Source: Actinomycetes bacterium
GTDB taxonomy: Bacteria; Actinomycetota; Actinomycetes; JACCUZ01
NCBI GenBank assembly: GCA_035489715.1
Contig: DATHAP010000125.1
Coordinates: forward strand, 1 to 41,213
Direction of reading: 5' to 3'
DNA: 41,213 nucleotides
The notes under the pieces are model-generated. The model saw nothing but the letters and a program-made list of their open reading frames with translations. It did no database searches and had not been told where the DNA came from. Position 1 is the stretch's first letter. Every line of letters begins with the position of its first letter. A program made the translations under genes and the position numbers. Below, piece by piece: positions 7,018 through 16,929 of the stretch.

Positions 7018-7506
7018 ATGGCTGACTCGTCCTTCGACATCGTGAGCAAGGTCGACCACCAGGAGGTCGACAACGCCCTGAACCAGACCGCCAAGGAGAT
7101 CTCGCAGCGCTTCGACTTCAAGAACGTCGGGGCGTCGATCAAGTGGTCCGGCGAGGCGATCCGGATGGAGGCGAACAGCGAGGAGCGGGTCAAGGCCATC
7201 CTCGACGTCTTCGAGACCAAGCTCATCAAACGCGGCATCTCGCTGAAGTCGCTGAAGAAGGGCGACCCGACACTGTCGGGCAAGGAGTACTACCTGGTCT
7301 GCGAGATCGAGCAGGGCATCTCGTCGGAGAACGCCAAGAAGGTCTCGAAGCTGATCCGCGACGAGGGCCCGAAGTCGGTCAAGGCGCAGATCCAGGGCGA
7401 CGAGCTGCGGGTGTCGTCGAAGAGCCGCGACGACCTGCAGGCGGTCCAGGCGATGGTCAAGGGCGCCGACCTCGACTTCGCGGTGCAGTTCGTCAACTAC
7501 CGATGA
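7018..7506 (+). CDS. yajQ: YajQ family nucleotide-binding protein (UPF0234)
   Basis: The 162-residue product begins [20 protein letters not shown] and ends VQFVNYR, both hallmarks of YajQ, at the family's usual length. YajQ proteins bind nucleotides; some bind cyclic di-GMP and act with a transcription factor in proteobacteria, while the role in actinobacteria is unclear. I chose the ATG at 7018 over an in-frame GTG at 7009 because the family starts there and TATACC (7003–7008) looks like a -10 box. That places the transcript start at or within a few bases of the ATG, an almost leaderless message. Confidence 0.95.
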   Translation: MADSSFDIVSKVDHQEVDNALNQTAKEISQRFDFKNVGASIKWSGEAIRMEANSEERVKAILDVFETKLIKRGISLKSLKKGDPTLSGKEYYLVCEIEQGISSENAKKVSKLIRDEGPKSVKAQIQGDELRVSSKSRDDLQAVQAMVKGADLDFAVQFVNYR

Positions 7507-7577
7507 GGTAAGAGCCGGCGAACCATCGACCGCCCGAGGGCGTCGTCCCTACATCGACTCTTCGTCAGGGGGACGGC

Positions 7578-8096
7578 ATGAATCGTTGGCTCTTCCTTCC
7601 CGGTGCGCTGGTCCTCGGACTCCTGGTCGGCACGCCGTCGACTGCGTCGGCGGCCACCGTCACGTCGGAGTTCGCGTTCGTCAACGGCCTGCTGCAGGCC
7701 CAAGGCGTGGACTGTGACCGCACCGTCTACTACGTCTGCGGCATCGGCACCTTCGATGGTCGGGCCGCTGTCAGCCGGGTGGAGTACCCGACCGACCAGC
7801 GGCTGCTGCTCGACCAGGGGTGCGCGCTCTACGACACCGTGGAGGTCGTGACGCTGGTGGACGGGAGCGGCGAGCTGGTCATCGCGCACGACGACGCCCT
7901 GCTGTGCGGCCCCAACCCGAACTGGCTGCTGCACGCATCGCCTTCGTCGTTCGGCAACCCGTTCCGCGTGACCTCCGACTGGACCGTCGTGGACGGTTCC
8001 GGCGCTTACGAGGACACCTCTGGCACCGGCACCTGGTCGGTCAGGTGGGCCGGCGGCGCCGGGTCGGGCGGGCACGTCGGGGTGCTCACCGACTGA
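7578..8096 (+). CDS. Secreted protein of unknown function
   Basis: The 172-residue precursor has a clear signal peptide (residues 1–25, hydrophobic core LFLPGALVLGLLVG, cleavage after ASA). The mature part is beta-rich, with four cysteines that could form two disulphides. The C-terminal stretch SDWTVVDGSGAYEDTSGTG resembles the Trp/Gly-Thr-Gly strand pattern of small secreted barrel proteins, for example allene oxide cyclase-like barrels, but I cannot assign a family firmly. AGGGGG lies 5 bases before the ATG. It converges tail-to-tail with htpX, the stop codons being separated by 2 bases within TGACGTCA. Confidence 0.8.
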   Translation: MNRWLFLPGALVLGLLVGTPSTASAATVTSEFAFVNGLLQAQGVDCDRTVYYVCGIGTFDGRAAVSRVEYPTDQRLLLDQGCALYDTVEVVTLVDGSGELVIAHDDALLCGPNPNWLLHASPSSFGNPFRVTSDWTVVDGSGAYEDTSGTGTWSVRWAGGAGSGGHVGVLTD

Positions 8097-8098
8097 CG

Positions 8099-8962
8099 TC
8101 AGCGCTGGTAGCCGGCCATCTGCTCGAGGCGGGCGATCCGCTCGGCCATCGGCGGGTGGGTCGAGAACAAGCTCGACATGCCCTCGCGGCGGAACGGGTT
8201 GGCGATCATCAGGGAGCTGGTGGTCTGCAGGTTCGGCTCGGGCGGCAGCGGCAGGGCACGGGTGCCCATCTCCAGCTTGCGCAGCGCGCTCGCCAGGGCG
8301 AGCGGGTCGCCGGTCACCTGGGCGCCCGAGGCGTCGGCCTGGTACTCGCGGGACCGGCTGATCGCCATCTGGATCAGGCCGGCCGCGACCGGGCCGAGGA
8401 TCAGCACCGCGAGGGCGCCCAGCGGGCCGGGACCGTCGTCGTCGCTGCTGCGGCCGATCGGCACCAGCCAGGCGATGTAGCCGAGGTACATGATCACGCT
8501 GGCCAGCCCGGCAGCCACAGAGCTGATCAGGATGTCGCGGTTGTAGACGTGGGCCAGCTCGTGGCCGAGCACGCCTCGCAGCTCGCGCTCGTCGAGCAGG
8601 CCGAGGATCCCCTCCGTGCAGCAGACCGCAGCGTTGCGGGGGTTGCGCCCGGTCGCGAACGCGTTGGGCGCGTTGGTGGGCGAGACGTAGAGGCGGGGCA
8701 TCGGCTGGCGGGCGGCGGTCGACAGCTCGCGGACGATGCGGTACATCGCGGGCTGCTCAGCCTCACTGACCGGGCGGGCCCGCATCGACCGCAGCGCCAT
8801 CTTGTCGCTGTAGAAGTAGGCGATGCCGTTGGTGACCAAGGCGATCACGAACGCGATCGTCAGCCCCGCAGTGCCGCCGAGCCACTGCCCGACGAGCAGG
8901 ATCAAGCCGGACATGAGTGCGAGCAGGACGGCGGTCTTGACGCCGTTCGCGTGGCGGTGCAC
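8099..8962 (-). CDS. htpX: HtpX-type M48 membrane metalloprotease
   Basis: The 287-residue zinc protease of the inner membrane has two N-terminal membrane helices (about residues 9–29 and 33–50). The HELAH motif has zinc ligands His134 and His138 and catalytic Glu135, and SREYQAD supplies the third zinc ligand Glu. Two further helices lie between them (about 143–170 and 180–205). HtpX degrades misfolded membrane proteins with FtsH in other bacteria. The start is a GTG at 8962 after GGAGG with 5 bases between. Nearby PspC genes make an envelope-stress neighbourhood, though htpX has its own transcript. Confidence 0.94.
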   Translation of the reverse strand: MHRHANGVKTAVLLALMSGLILLVGQWLGGTAGLTIAFVIALVTNGIAYFYSDKMALRSMRARPVSEAEQPAMYRIVRELSTAARQPMPRLYVSPTNAPNAFATGRNPRNAAVCCTEGILGLLDERELRGVLGHELAHVYNRDILISSVAAGLASVIMYLGYIAWLVPIGRSSDDDGPGPLGALAVLILGPVAAGLIQMAISRSREYQADASGAQVTGDPLALASALRKLEMGTRALPLPPEPNLQTTSSLMIANPFRREGMSSLFSTHPPMAERIARLEQMAGYQR

Positions 8963-9130
8963 GTGTTCCTCCGCAGGGGTCGGGTCTCCGACCGGTCAAC
9001 GCCTCCCAGGAGCGCGCCGTTCCCGGGACCCGATCGTCCCATCTCCCGCCGCACGCACGTGAACGCGTGCTCACGGCGGGCAGGCGCCGGTCCGGTGAGC
9101 AGTCAGCTCCCCGCACCGGTCAAGCCGAGA

Positions 9131-9192
9131 TCAGGTGAGCGGCAAGCCGCCGCCGTCGTCAGGTGAGCGGGTGCTGCGCGTCAGCTGAGCGG
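9131..9192. repeat. Three spaced direct repeats of TCAGSTGAGCGG
   Basis: TCAGGTGAGCGG occurs at 9131–9142 and 9159–9170, and TCAGCTGAGCGG at 9181–9192. The last copy covers the stop codon of the DUF222–HNH gene on the minus strand, so two near-copies of the gene's last codons lie just beyond its end. Apart from these repeats, the stretch 8963–9180 shows only the htpX ribosome-binding site and leader. Confidence 0.55.
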
Positions 9193-10982
9193 TGGGTCGG
9201 TTCCGGTGGTGTAGGTGCGGCCCAGCGGGCTGGTCCAGGTCTTGAGGCCGGTGTCGGGGTGGTAGCGCAGCGTCCAGCGGCCGTGGGTCTTGGCGTTGTG
9301 GTGCTGGCGGCACAGGGGGCCGAGGTTGATCGCGACGGTCCGCCCGTCGGGCCGGCCGAAGTTGACGACGTGGTCCCAGTCGCAGTCCTGGGCCCGGCGT
9401 GAGCAGCCGGGGAAGCCGCAGACCCGGTCCCGGGCGGCGAGGAAGGCGGTCATGTCCGCGCAGGGCCGGTAGGTTCGCGCGCCGCGGTCGATGACCTGGC
9501 GGGTGCCGGGGTCGGTGGTCCAGCGGACCCAGTCCCGGTCGGCGGCCATCGCCCGGGCCAGCCCGGCCGGGACGGCGCCGTAGCCGGGGATCACGCCGGG
9601 GTTGGCGGCCAGCCCGAGGGCGGTGGGCAGATCCAGCACGACCGCGGCGACCTGCTTGCCGCCGCACGAGCACCGCGGCAGGTACCGGGACGACCGACCG
9701 CCCACGCTGGCCCGCAGCAGCTCCAGCACCGCCGCGTCCACCGTCGCCCCGTCACCGGCGGAGCCGTCGCGGACCGCAGCATCGAATCTGGTCTGTCCCT
9801 CGTCGGTCTCGAGCTGGCGGATGAGGCGGGCGGCGGCACCGGGGCCGAGCAGGGCGTCGATCACCGAGTCGACGCGCAGGGTGTCCAGGCCGGTGCCGAC
9901 GTCGTCGCCGGCGGCGCGCAGGGCGGCCCTGGATGCCCGGGCCCGGCGGGTCACCTCGGCCCACATGTCGCCCTCGAGGTGCGCCGGCATGGACATCGCC
10001 CAGGAGGCCATCGAGTCGGGTTGCCCGAGGCGGTCGATCCGGCGGCCCCTGGCGGCCTGCGCAGCGCGCTGGGCAGCGCCGTCCGGGTCGACGGTGACGA
10101 CCGCGGCCTGCACCGCGCGGCGGGACTCGGCGGCGGTGCGGTCGGCCATCGTGGGCAGCACCCGGGCCTGCACGGCGGCGGCCAGCGGGTCGGGCAGCTC
10201 GCGCACCGCAACCGCCAGGTCGGCCGCCTACCGCCAGACACCTCCCCGCGGGCCAGCGCGGCCAGCGTGTCACCGAGCCGCTCGGTCAACGCCAGCGCGA
10301 CCTCGGTGCGCTCCGCCGCGGTGCCCGGCGCGAGTCGCAGCGCAGCCCCGACCTCGTGGCGGGCCTCGATGCCGGGCAGCCCGAAGGACGCGGTCGCCTC
10401 CGCCACCGACGCGAGGGCACGCTGCTGCTCGCCGGCCACCATCGCCAGCACCCGCTCCCAGCCGCGGATCAAGTCCACCCTCGCCGCGCCGTCCAGCACC
10501 TGCGGGTCGATCCCGGCCAGCACGGTGACCGCCGCCACCAGGCCGACCGGCTCACCATGAACGTCGACGCCCTCAGCCACCCGCGCCACCATCACCGCCG
10601 GATCCGCGCACACCTCCCCCTCGGCCCTCGCGAACCGGTCCCCGGTCGCGACCCGGTCCGCGGTCTCGACCCGGTCGACGGCCGCCGCTTGGTCGGCGAC
10701 CCGCACACGGTCGAGGCGCAGGAGATGGTCGAGGCGCCGGAGACGGTCGAGGTCGGCCCGGTCGACGCCGTCGATCAGATCGCGGTCGTCCGGGACCTCG
10801 GCCAGGTGGTCCCACAGACCGGCCGGCTCCTCGGGCAGCACCGGCTCCCAGCCCTCGAACGGGTCCGCGGGAAGCACCGGCTCCGGCGCCAGCGCCCAGT
10901 CGGGCGGCCACCAGGCCGGCTCGGCCAGCGCCAGGGCACCGGCTGACCCCGCCGCCTCGGTCACCCCACCCACCGCCCGCAT
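9181..10982 (-). pseudogene. DUF222–HNH endonuclease gene (13E12-repeat type) split by a frameshift
   Basis: The N-terminal part reads from ATG 10982 (MRAVGGVTEAA) through a repetitive Asp/Arg-rich stretch and DUF222 segments such as GEQQRALASVAEATA, RHEVGAALRL and LTERLGDTLAALARGEVS. At about 10224–10236 the frame is lost. The continuing homology (AADLAVAVRELPDPLAAAV) is in another frame that opens directly after a TAG and runs to the stop at 9181. The C-terminal frame ends in an intact HNH nuclease motif (DWDHVVNFG, then LCRQHHNAKTHGRW) with zinc-type cysteines. The total of 1802 bases is not a multiple of three. This could be a real single-base mutation, a sequencing error or, less likely, programmed frameshifting. 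The gene lies behind a LexA box. Confidence 0.85.
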
Positions 10983-10985
10983 AAC

Positions 10986-11001
10986 TCGAACGTATGTTCG
11001 A
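10986..11001. promoter_or_regulatory. LexA SOS box
   Basis: TCGAACGTATGTTCGA has perfect TCGAAC/GTTCGA arms around a 4-base spacer, the classical actinobacterial SOS box. It lies 3 bases from the ATG (10982) of the DUF222–HNH gene. On the minus strand TAGTAT (11007–11002) looks like a -10 box, so LexA would cover the transcription start. SOS boxes in front of 13E12/DUF222 genes are known from Mycobacterium tuberculosis. The stretch 11002–11086 holds nothing else apart from the nuoN 3' end region. Confidence 0.88.
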
Positions 11002-11086
11002 ATACTACCAGGTGTCCGGTCGCCGCCACTAGCCCTGCGGCGGATCTGTGGACGTCGCCGAGAGCCCCAGTCGCCGAGAGTCCCGG

Positions 11087-12562
11087 TCACCCGAACCGCA
11101 GGATGGTGTCCGGCAGCACCGAGAGCAGGACTGCTGCACCGAGGGTCATCCCGATGGCCACACCGTCGGACCACGAGATGCGGTACGACGGCGGGCCCTG
11201 CGCCGGGTCGCCCGCGGGGCGCGCGTAGATCAGCGCCGCCCATGCCAGGTAGTAGAAGAGCCCGACCACCACGTTGACCGCCATCACCAGGGCCAGCCAG
11301 CCGGCCCCGGAGTCGACCGGCGCCTGGAAGACGACCACCTTGGCGAACAGTCCGAGCAGGCCCGGCGGCAGCCCGGCCAGGCAGGCGAGGGAGAACGCAA
11401 GGGCGAAGGCCGACAGCGGCTCGGTGCGGGCCAGCCCGCGGTAGTCCTCGAGATCGTTGGCTGGCCGGTGCCGGCCGACCAGCGTGACGATGCTGAACGC
11501 GCCGAGGTTCATGACGCCGTACGCGAGGACGTAGGCGACGGTCGCGGGCAGCACCGCGTCGACCTCGCCGACGGTCGCCGCACCGAGCGGGACGAGCATG
11601 TAGCCGGACTGCGCCACCGACGACCACGCGAGGAGGCGCACGGCGTGACGTTGGCGCAGCGCCGCGAGGTTGCCGACAGTCATCGTGAGCGCAGCGACGA
11701 CGGCGATCGTCGGTCCCCAGACGTCGGCGTAGGGCGCGAAGCCCTCAGTCAGCAGCACCGCGAGGCCGACGAAGCCGGCCGCCTTGGAGACGACGGACAG
11801 GAACGCCGCCACCGGGACGGCCGCCCCCTGGTAGACGTCCGGCGCCCAGAAGTGGAACGGCACCGCGGCCACCTTGAAGCCGAAGCCGGCCAAAGACAGC
11901 GTCACGCCGAGCACGAGCACCGCGGTCCGGTCGCCGGGCACGTCGAGCGCGGTGGCGATGCGGTCGAGGTGCACGTGGCCGGTGACGCCGTAGACCAGGC
12001 TCAGACCGAAGAGCATCACCGCGGTCGACACGACGGAGACCAAGAACAGCTTCAGCGCCGCCTCGCCCGCCCGAGGGTCGTCGCGGCGCAGCGCCACGAG
12101 GGCGAACGCGGGCAGCGACACCACCTCCAGTGCCACGACGAGGGTGAGCAGGTCGCGGGCCGCCGCCAGGGTGAGGGCGCCGGTCACCGAGGCGAGCAGC
12201 AGGAAGAAGTACTCGCCGGACGGCAGCCGGTCGTCGCGCACCGTGTCGATCGACAGCAGCACGACGACTGCCGCACCGGCCACGACGAGCGCCTGGAAGA
12301 CGAGGGTGAGGTCCTCGACGACGTACGAGCAGGACGGCAGCACCAGCCCGCCGCCGCCGACGCAGAAGGTCTCGCGGCGGTCACCTGCGAGCGGGACCAG
12401 CAACGCGCCGGCGACGACCAGCCCGCCCAACGCCAGCCAGCCGGTGACGGCGCGCCGGGCCGCCGGGAGCAGGGCGTCGACGACGACGACCGCCACCGCC
12501 ACCAGCGCCACCACCAGCGGCGGCGCGACGGCGAGGTAGTCGATGTCCTGGACGACGCTCAA
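11087..12562 (-). CDS. nuoN: Second complex I, antiporter-like subunit N
   Basis: The 491-residue polytopic protein of the NuoN/MrpD proton-pumping family has about 14 membrane helices. Family signatures include AVPFHFWAPDVYQGAAVPVAAFL, with the broken-helix region, and VRLLAWSSVAQSGYML. The best start is TTG at 12562, which forms a 4-base TTGA overlap with the nuoM stop in the same pattern as the rest of the operon; an upstream frame extension lies inside nuoM. It is the last gene of the nuoABCHIJKLMN cluster. It is distinct from the second NuoN in the window (30469–32043), which is longer at 524 residues. Confidence 0.92.
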   Translation of the reverse strand: MSVVQDIDYLAVAPPLVVALVAVAVVVVDALLPAARRAVTGWLALGGLVVAGALLVPLAGDRRETFCVGGGGLVLPSCSYVVEDLTLVFQALVVAGAAVVVLLSIDTVRDDRLPSGEYFFLLLASVTGALTLAAARDLLTLVVALEVVSLPAFALVALRRDDPRAGEAALKLFLVSVVSTAVMLFGLSLVYGVTGHVHLDRIATALDVPGDRTAVLVLGVTLSLAGFGFKVAAVPFHFWAPDVYQGAAVPVAAFLSVVSKAAGFVGLAVLLTEGFAPYADVWGPTIAVVAALTMTVGNLAALRQRHAVRLLAWSSVAQSGYMLVPLGAATVGEVDAVLPATVAYVLAYGVMNLGAFSIVTLVGRHRPANDLEDYRGLARTEPLSAFALAFSLACLAGLPPGLLGLFAKVVVFQAPVDSGAGWLALVMAVNVVVGLFYYLAWAALIYARPAGDPAQGPPSYRISWSDGVAIGMTLGAAVLLSVLPDTILRFG

Positions 12563-14070
12563 CCGACGATCACCCGCTGGGCTGAGAGCAGCGTCTGGAC
12601 CACCGGGTCGCTGGCGTCCAGCAGCCAGCCCGGCCACAGCCCCAGCACGAGCACCAGCGCCACGACCGGCGCCCAGACCAGCAGCTCGAACCGGCTCGCG
12701 TCACGCATCAGCACGGCGTCGCGCCAGGCCTGGTAGCTCGTGCCCTGCGCGACCCGGCGCAGCATCGACGCGAAGTACGTCGTCGTGAGGACGACACCCA
12801 GGCCGGCGAGCGCCATCAGGACGAGGTAGTAGGGCCGGTTGAGCTCGGTCGCAGGGTCGAACGCGCCGAGCAGCACCAGCATCTCGCCCCAGAAACCGGC
12901 CAGCCCGGGCAGGCCCAGGCTCGCGACGGCCGCGAAGGCGAGCAGGCCGCCGAGCCGCGGCATCCGCTCGTACAGCCCGCCGCCGAGCACCGCGATGGAC
13001 GCCGTGTGGTGCCGGTCCTTGATCGCACCGACGAGGAAGAAGAGCAGACCGGTGATCAGGCCGTGCGCGATGTTGGCGTAGAGCGCACCGTTGACGCCGA
13101 CCGGCGTCAACGTCGAGATGCCGAGCAGCACGAAGCCCATGTGGCTGACCGAGGAGAACGCGATCAGCCGCTTGAGGTCGGTCTGGGCCAGGCAGGCCAG
13201 TGAGCCGTAGACGATGCCGACGACCGCCAGGGCGCCGAGGAAGGGCGCCACCACCTCGGCCCCCTCGGGGGCGACCGGCAGCGCGACCCGGACGAACCCG
13301 TAGGTGCCCATCTTCAGCAGCACGCCGGCCAGCAGCACCGAGCCGACCGTCGGCGCCGCTGTGTGGGCGTCGGGGAGCCAGGTGTGCAGCGGCCACATCG
13401 GTGTCTTGACGGCGAAGCCGAGGCCCAGCGCGAGGAAGGCGAGCACCTGGATGCCGCGTGACATGTCGGCGCCCTGGCGGTCGGCGAGCTCGACCATGTC
13501 GAAGGTGCCGGCCTGGCTGCCGACGAGCAGGATGCCGACGAGCATGACGACGCTGCCGAGCAGCGTGTAGAGGATGAACAGGTTGGCGGCGCGCCGCCGG
13601 TCGCCGGGCACCGAGTCGTCGCCCCACTGCGCGATGACGAACCACATCGGCACCAGGACGACCTCGAAGAAGACGAAGAACAGCAGCAGGTCGAGGGCGA
13701 CGAAGGTGCCGACCATGCCGACCTCGAGCAGCAGGATCAGCCCGACCAGGGCACGCAGCCGACCGGCCTCGGGGCGTACGCGCAGCAGGTAGGCGGTGCA
13801 GAGCGCGGTCAGGCCGCAGGTGAGGAGCAACAACGGCGAGGAGACGCCGTCGACGCCGAGGTGGAGACGCAGGCCGAGTGTCGGCACCCACTCCACATCG
13901 GTGGCCGCGTCGGCGGCGACCGCCCAGCCGGCGACGGCGAAGGTCGCGGTGGTCACCGCGAGCCCGAAGCGCACGGCGAGCCGCTCCGCGCGGCGCGGCG
14001 GTGCGACGAGCAGCCCCAGCGCGCCGGCAGCGGGCAAGGCGAGGAGCAGGGGCAGCAGCAGGTCGGTCAC
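12559..14070 (-). CDS. nuoM: Second complex I, antiporter-like subunit M
   Basis: The 503-residue NuoM/MrpD-family proton channel subunit has about 14 membrane helices. Typical motifs are WFVIAQWGDD, the long segment around [20 protein letters not shown] with its Lys, and LIAFSSVSHMGFVLLGI. The start is GTG 14070, sharing GTGA with the nuoL stop. The membrane Glu and Lys residues needed for pumping appear present (for example LEVGMVGTF and the KTP motif), so proton translocation should be intact. Confidence 0.93.
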   Translation of the reverse strand: MTDLLLPLLLALPAAGALGLLVAPPRRAERLAVRFGLAVTTATFAVAGWAVAADAATDVEWVPTLGLRLHLGVDGVSSPLLLLTCGLTALCTAYLLRVRPEAGRLRALVGLILLLEVGMVGTFVALDLLLFFVFFEVVLVPMWFVIAQWGDDSVPGDRRRAANLFILYTLLGSVVMLVGILLVGSQAGTFDMVELADRQGADMSRGIQVLAFLALGLGFAVKTPMWPLHTWLPDAHTAAPTVGSVLLAGVLLKMGTYGFVRVALPVAPEGAEVVAPFLGALAVVGIVYGSLACLAQTDLKRLIAFSSVSHMGFVLLGISTLTPVGVNGALYANIAHGLITGLLFFLVGAIKDRHHTASIAVLGGGLYERMPRLGGLLAFAAVASLGLPGLAGFWGEMLVLLGAFDPATELNRPYYLVLMALAGLGVVLTTTYFASMLRRVAQGTSYQAWRDAVLMRDASRFELLVWAPVVALVLVLGLWPGWLLDASDPVVQTLLSAQRVIVG

Positions 14071-16019
14071 GACGCGAAGGTCACCACCCCGGCCACGAGC
14101 AGGAGCACGCCCGCCAGCAGCCCCGTCAGGTAGGCCTGCACGGTGCTGCCCTGGGCCCGGCTGACCCACTCGGAGAGCCGGCCGGTGCCCTGGCCGGTGT
14201 CGCGCACCGCCTCGCCGACGACGGCGTCGTCGGCCCACCCGACGGCGCGGGTGGCGACCCGGACCGGCTGCACGAACGCCCGGTCGTAGAAGTCGTCCAC
14301 GAAGAAGGCGTGCTCGAAGGCGCGGCGCTGACGCAGCTGCGCGGTGGGGTCGGCTGCGGGCGCGCGCCGCCACACCAGCCAGACCGCGAAGGCGCCGATG
14401 ACGGCGAGCGCCACCGACAGGGCCGAGGTGACCGGTCCGACGTGCAGAGTCTCCTGCGCGATGTCCGGCTGCTCGGTCACGAGCGACGGGGTGCTGCCCA
14501 GGGCCGAGACAGTCGTCGCCGCCCAGTCCGGGAGCCACTCGTCGCGCAGGCCGACCAGCCCGAGCAGCACCGTCGGCACGGCGAGCAGCACCAGCGGCCA
14601 GCGCATCACCGGCGACGACTCGTGCGCGGCGACGGGGCTGCGCGGCCGGTCGAAGAACGTCATCAGCCAGAGCCGGGCGACGTACGCCGCGGTCACCGCG
14701 ACGGTCAGCAGACCCACGACGAGGACCAGCCAGCCGGTCCACGCGTAAGCCGGGCCCTCGTGGTGGACGGCGGTCTCCTCGGCCGCGCCGAGCACCGCCT
14801 CCTTGGAGAAGAACCCGGCCAGGGGCGGGACGCCGGCGAGGGCAGCGAGCCCGAGCGTCATGGTCAGAAAGGTGACCGGCATCAGCCGGCGCAGCCCGCC
14901 CATGTCCGGCATCAGGTTGGTGCCGACCGCGTGGATGACCGCGCCGGCGGCCAGGAAGAGCAGCGCCTTGAACGCGGCGTGGGTGAGCAGGTGGAACTCG
15001 GCGGCCACGGCCGAGCCGACGGAGAGCGCCGCGAGCATGTAGGCCAGCTGGCTCACCGTCGAGTAGGCGAGCACCCGTTTGATGTCGTCCTGGCCGAGCG
15101 CCGCCATCGCCCCGCCGAGCATCGTGATGCAGGCGATCACCGCCATCACCGCGAGGGTGGCCGGGGCCAGCAGGAAGACGTCGAACAGTCGCGCGACCAG
15201 GTAGATGCCCGCGGCGACCATGGTGGCGGCGTGGATCAGCGCGCTGATCGGCGTCGGGCCGGCCATCGCGTCGGGCAGCCAGGTGTGCAGCGGGAACTGC
15301 GCCGACTTGCCGACGACCCCGCACAGCAGCAGCAGGGTGGCGATCGTCGCGGTGTGGCCCGACCAGACGTCGGTGGACAGGGTGCCGGGCAGGTCAACGC
15401 GACCGTTCTCGACGGCTGCGGTGGTGACGGCGGCGTCCATGCTGAAGGAGCCGACGGTGGTGCCGACCAGGAAGATGCCGAAGAGGAAGCCGACGTCGCC
15501 GAGCCGTGTCGTCACGAACGCCTTGACGGCCGACGCGCGCGAGCCCTCCTGCTCCCAGTGGTGGCCGATCAGGAAGTAGGAGCAGACGCCCATCACCTCC
15601 CAGCCGACCAGCAGCACCATCAGGTCGTCGGCGAAGACCACGAGCAGCATGGCGGCGGTGAACAGCGAGACCAGCGCGGCGTACGACGAGTAGCGGGGGT
15701 CGCCCTTGAGGTAGCCGATCGAGTAGACCTGCACGGCCAGCGCCACGGCGCAGACGGCGACCGAGACCACCGCGGCCAGCCCGTCGACGCGGAGGTCGAC
15801 GCCGATCGGCGGTCCGCCGGTGGGCACGTCCGCCAGCCGGGCGCTCTCGTAGAGGTCGCCCGCGAGGGAGCGGCCGGCGAGCAGGAGCGCAGAGAGGAAG
15901 GCCACCGAGGCACCGGCCACCGCGACCGGCACCACCAGCCGCGGCCAGGTGCGCCCGCCGAGCAACCCGACGACGGCAGCCAGGAAAGGCGCGCCCAGGG
16001 CGAGATAGGCCGGGATCAC
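14067..16019 (-). CDS. nuoL: Second complex I, antiporter-like subunit L
   Basis: The 650-residue NuoL has the distal antiporter domain ([53 protein letters not shown]) and a C-terminal extension. The extension includes [15 protein letters not shown] and a last membrane helix, corresponding to the lateral helix and anchor of complex I. Length equals that of the main-operon NuoL (648), so it is not truncated. GTG 16019 overlaps the nuoK stop (GTGA). Confidence 0.95.
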   Translation of the reverse strand: MIPAYLALGAPFLAAVVGLLGGRTWPRLVVPVAVAGASVAFLSALLLAGRSLAGDLYESARLADVPTGGPPIGVDLRVDGLAAVVSVAVCAVALAVQVYSIGYLKGDPRYSSYAALVSLFTAAMLLVVFADDLMVLLVGWEVMGVCSYFLIGHHWEQEGSRASAVKAFVTTRLGDVGFLFGIFLVGTTVGSFSMDAAVTTAAVENGRVDLPGTLSTDVWSGHTATIATLLLLCGVVGKSAQFPLHTWLPDAMAGPTPISALIHAATMVAAGIYLVARLFDVFLLAPATLAVMAVIACITMLGGAMAALGQDDIKRVLAYSTVSQLAYMLAALSVGSAVAAEFHLLTHAAFKALLFLAAGAVIHAVGTNLMPDMGGLRRLMPVTFLTMTLGLAALAGVPPLAGFFSKEAVLGAAEETAVHHEGPAYAWTGWLVLVVGLLTVAVTAAYVARLWLMTFFDRPRSPVAAHESSPVMRWPLVLLAVPTVLLGLVGLRDEWLPDWAATTVSALGSTPSLVTEQPDIAQETLHVGPVTSALSVALAVIGAFAVWLVWRRAPAADPTAQLRQRRAFEHAFFVDDFYDRAFVQPVRVATRAVGWADDAVVGEAVRDTGQGTGRLSEWVSRAQGSTVQAYLTGLLAGVLLLVAGVVTFAS

Positions 16020-16378
16020 GACGCCTTCTCCTGCACCGGCTCTGCGTCGGTCGCGGCGACGGCCTCCGGCTCGGGCTCGCGCAGCTCGGTGAGCTGGTCG
16101 AGGGACGACGTCTCGCGTTGCCGGAAGACCAGCAGCACGATCGCCAGGCCGAGACCGACCTCGGCGGCGGCGATGGTGATGACGAACAGCGTGAAGACCT
16201 GGCCGGCCAGCAGCTCGTCGCGCAGCCAGACGTCGAATGCCACCAGATTGATGTTGACCGCGTTGAGCATCAGCTCGACCGACATCAGCACGAGGATCGC
16301 GTTGCGGCGGGCCAGCACGCCGTAGACCCCGATGGAGAAGAGCAGGCCGGCGAGCACGACCGGCAACAGCAGCGGCAT
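16016..16378 (-). CDS. nuoK: Second complex I, membrane subunit K
   Basis: The 120-residue protein has three membrane helices and the conserved Glu residues of NuoK ([17 protein letters not shown] and [16 protein letters not shown]). It carries about 25 extra hydrophilic residues at the C-terminus, rich in Glu and Ala ([17 protein letters not shown]), absent from the main-operon NuoK of 99 residues. The ATG shares one base with the nuoJ stop (TGATG). Confidence 0.94.
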   Translation of the reverse strand: MPLLLPVVLAGLLFSIGVYGVLARRNAILVLMSVELMLNAVNINLVAFDVWLRDELLAGQVFTLFVITIAAAEVGLGLAIVLLVFRQRETSSLDQLTELREPEPEAVAATDAEPVQEKAS

Positions 16379-16929
16379 CAGCGCCCGTCCCCGTGGCCGC
16401 CGCCGGAGGGGTCCGCCGCGCCGATGTCCCGGCGCGACAGCACGATCGCCCCGACGAGCGCCGCCAGCAGCAGCACGGAGAGCACCTCGAAGGGCAGCAC
16501 CCAGCTGCGGAAGACCGCCTCGCCGGCCGCCGCCGACGAGCCGCCGACGTCGTCGGACGACAGCTCGATCCGCTCGCCCCGAAAGGCGTCGACCGACGAG
16601 ACGACGACGATCCCCGCCAGGCCGAGCGCCACCACAGCGGCCGCGACCCGCTGCATCGGTGGCGCGTCGAGGTCGGCCGAGACCCCGATCGGCGCCCGGG
16701 TCAGCATCAGGCCGAACAGCAGCAGCACGACGACGGCGCCGACGTAGATCAGCACCTGCACCCAGGCGACCAGCTCGGCGGACAGCAGCAGGTAGCAGCC
16801 GGCGATCGCGCCGAGGCACACGACCAGCCACAGGGCGGCGTGCACCAGCTGCCGGGTGGTGACCACCAGCAGCGCAGACCCCAGCGCGACGACACCGAGC
16901 AGGCCGAACAGCGCCTCGACCAGCGTCAC
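16378..16929 (-). CDS. nuoJ: Second complex I, membrane subunit J
   Basis: The 183-residue NuoJ has about five membrane helices, including the conserved pi-bulge helix region [20 protein letters not shown]. The C-terminus is short and ends in a Gly-rich tail. The main-operon NuoJ has 265 residues with a long soluble tail, so the two paralogues differ mostly there. GTG 16929 overlaps the nuoI stop (GTGA). Confidence 0.93.
   Translation of the reverse strand: MTLVEALFGLLGVVALGSALLVVTTRQLVHAALWLVVCLGAIAGCYLLLSAELVAWVQVLIYVGAVVVLLLFGLMLTRAPIGVSADLDAPPMQRVAAAVVALGLAGIVVVSSVDAFRGERIELSSDDVGGSSAAAGEAVFRSWVLPFEVLSVLLLAALVGAIVLSRRDIGAADPSGGGHGDGR

Noticed and set aside
10620-10760. Imperfect GGTCGAGGCG-type repeats inside the DUF222 gene
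   Set aside because: They encode Asp/Arg-rich low-complexity sequence common in this family and show no constant period, so I do not list them as a separate repeat array.
9951-11627. 558-codon minus-strand frame reaching into the nuoN region
   Set aside because: Only the part below 10982 shows DUF222 similarity. The upstream part is a shadow of nuoN and crosses the LexA box and promoter.
13878-16325. Long plus-strand reading frame of 815 codons opposite nuoL
   Set aside because: Its product is an Arg/His/Gly/Gln-rich low-complexity chain, typical of the antisense frame of GC-rich genes. The minus strand carries clear NuoM, NuoL and NuoK motifs across the whole stretch.
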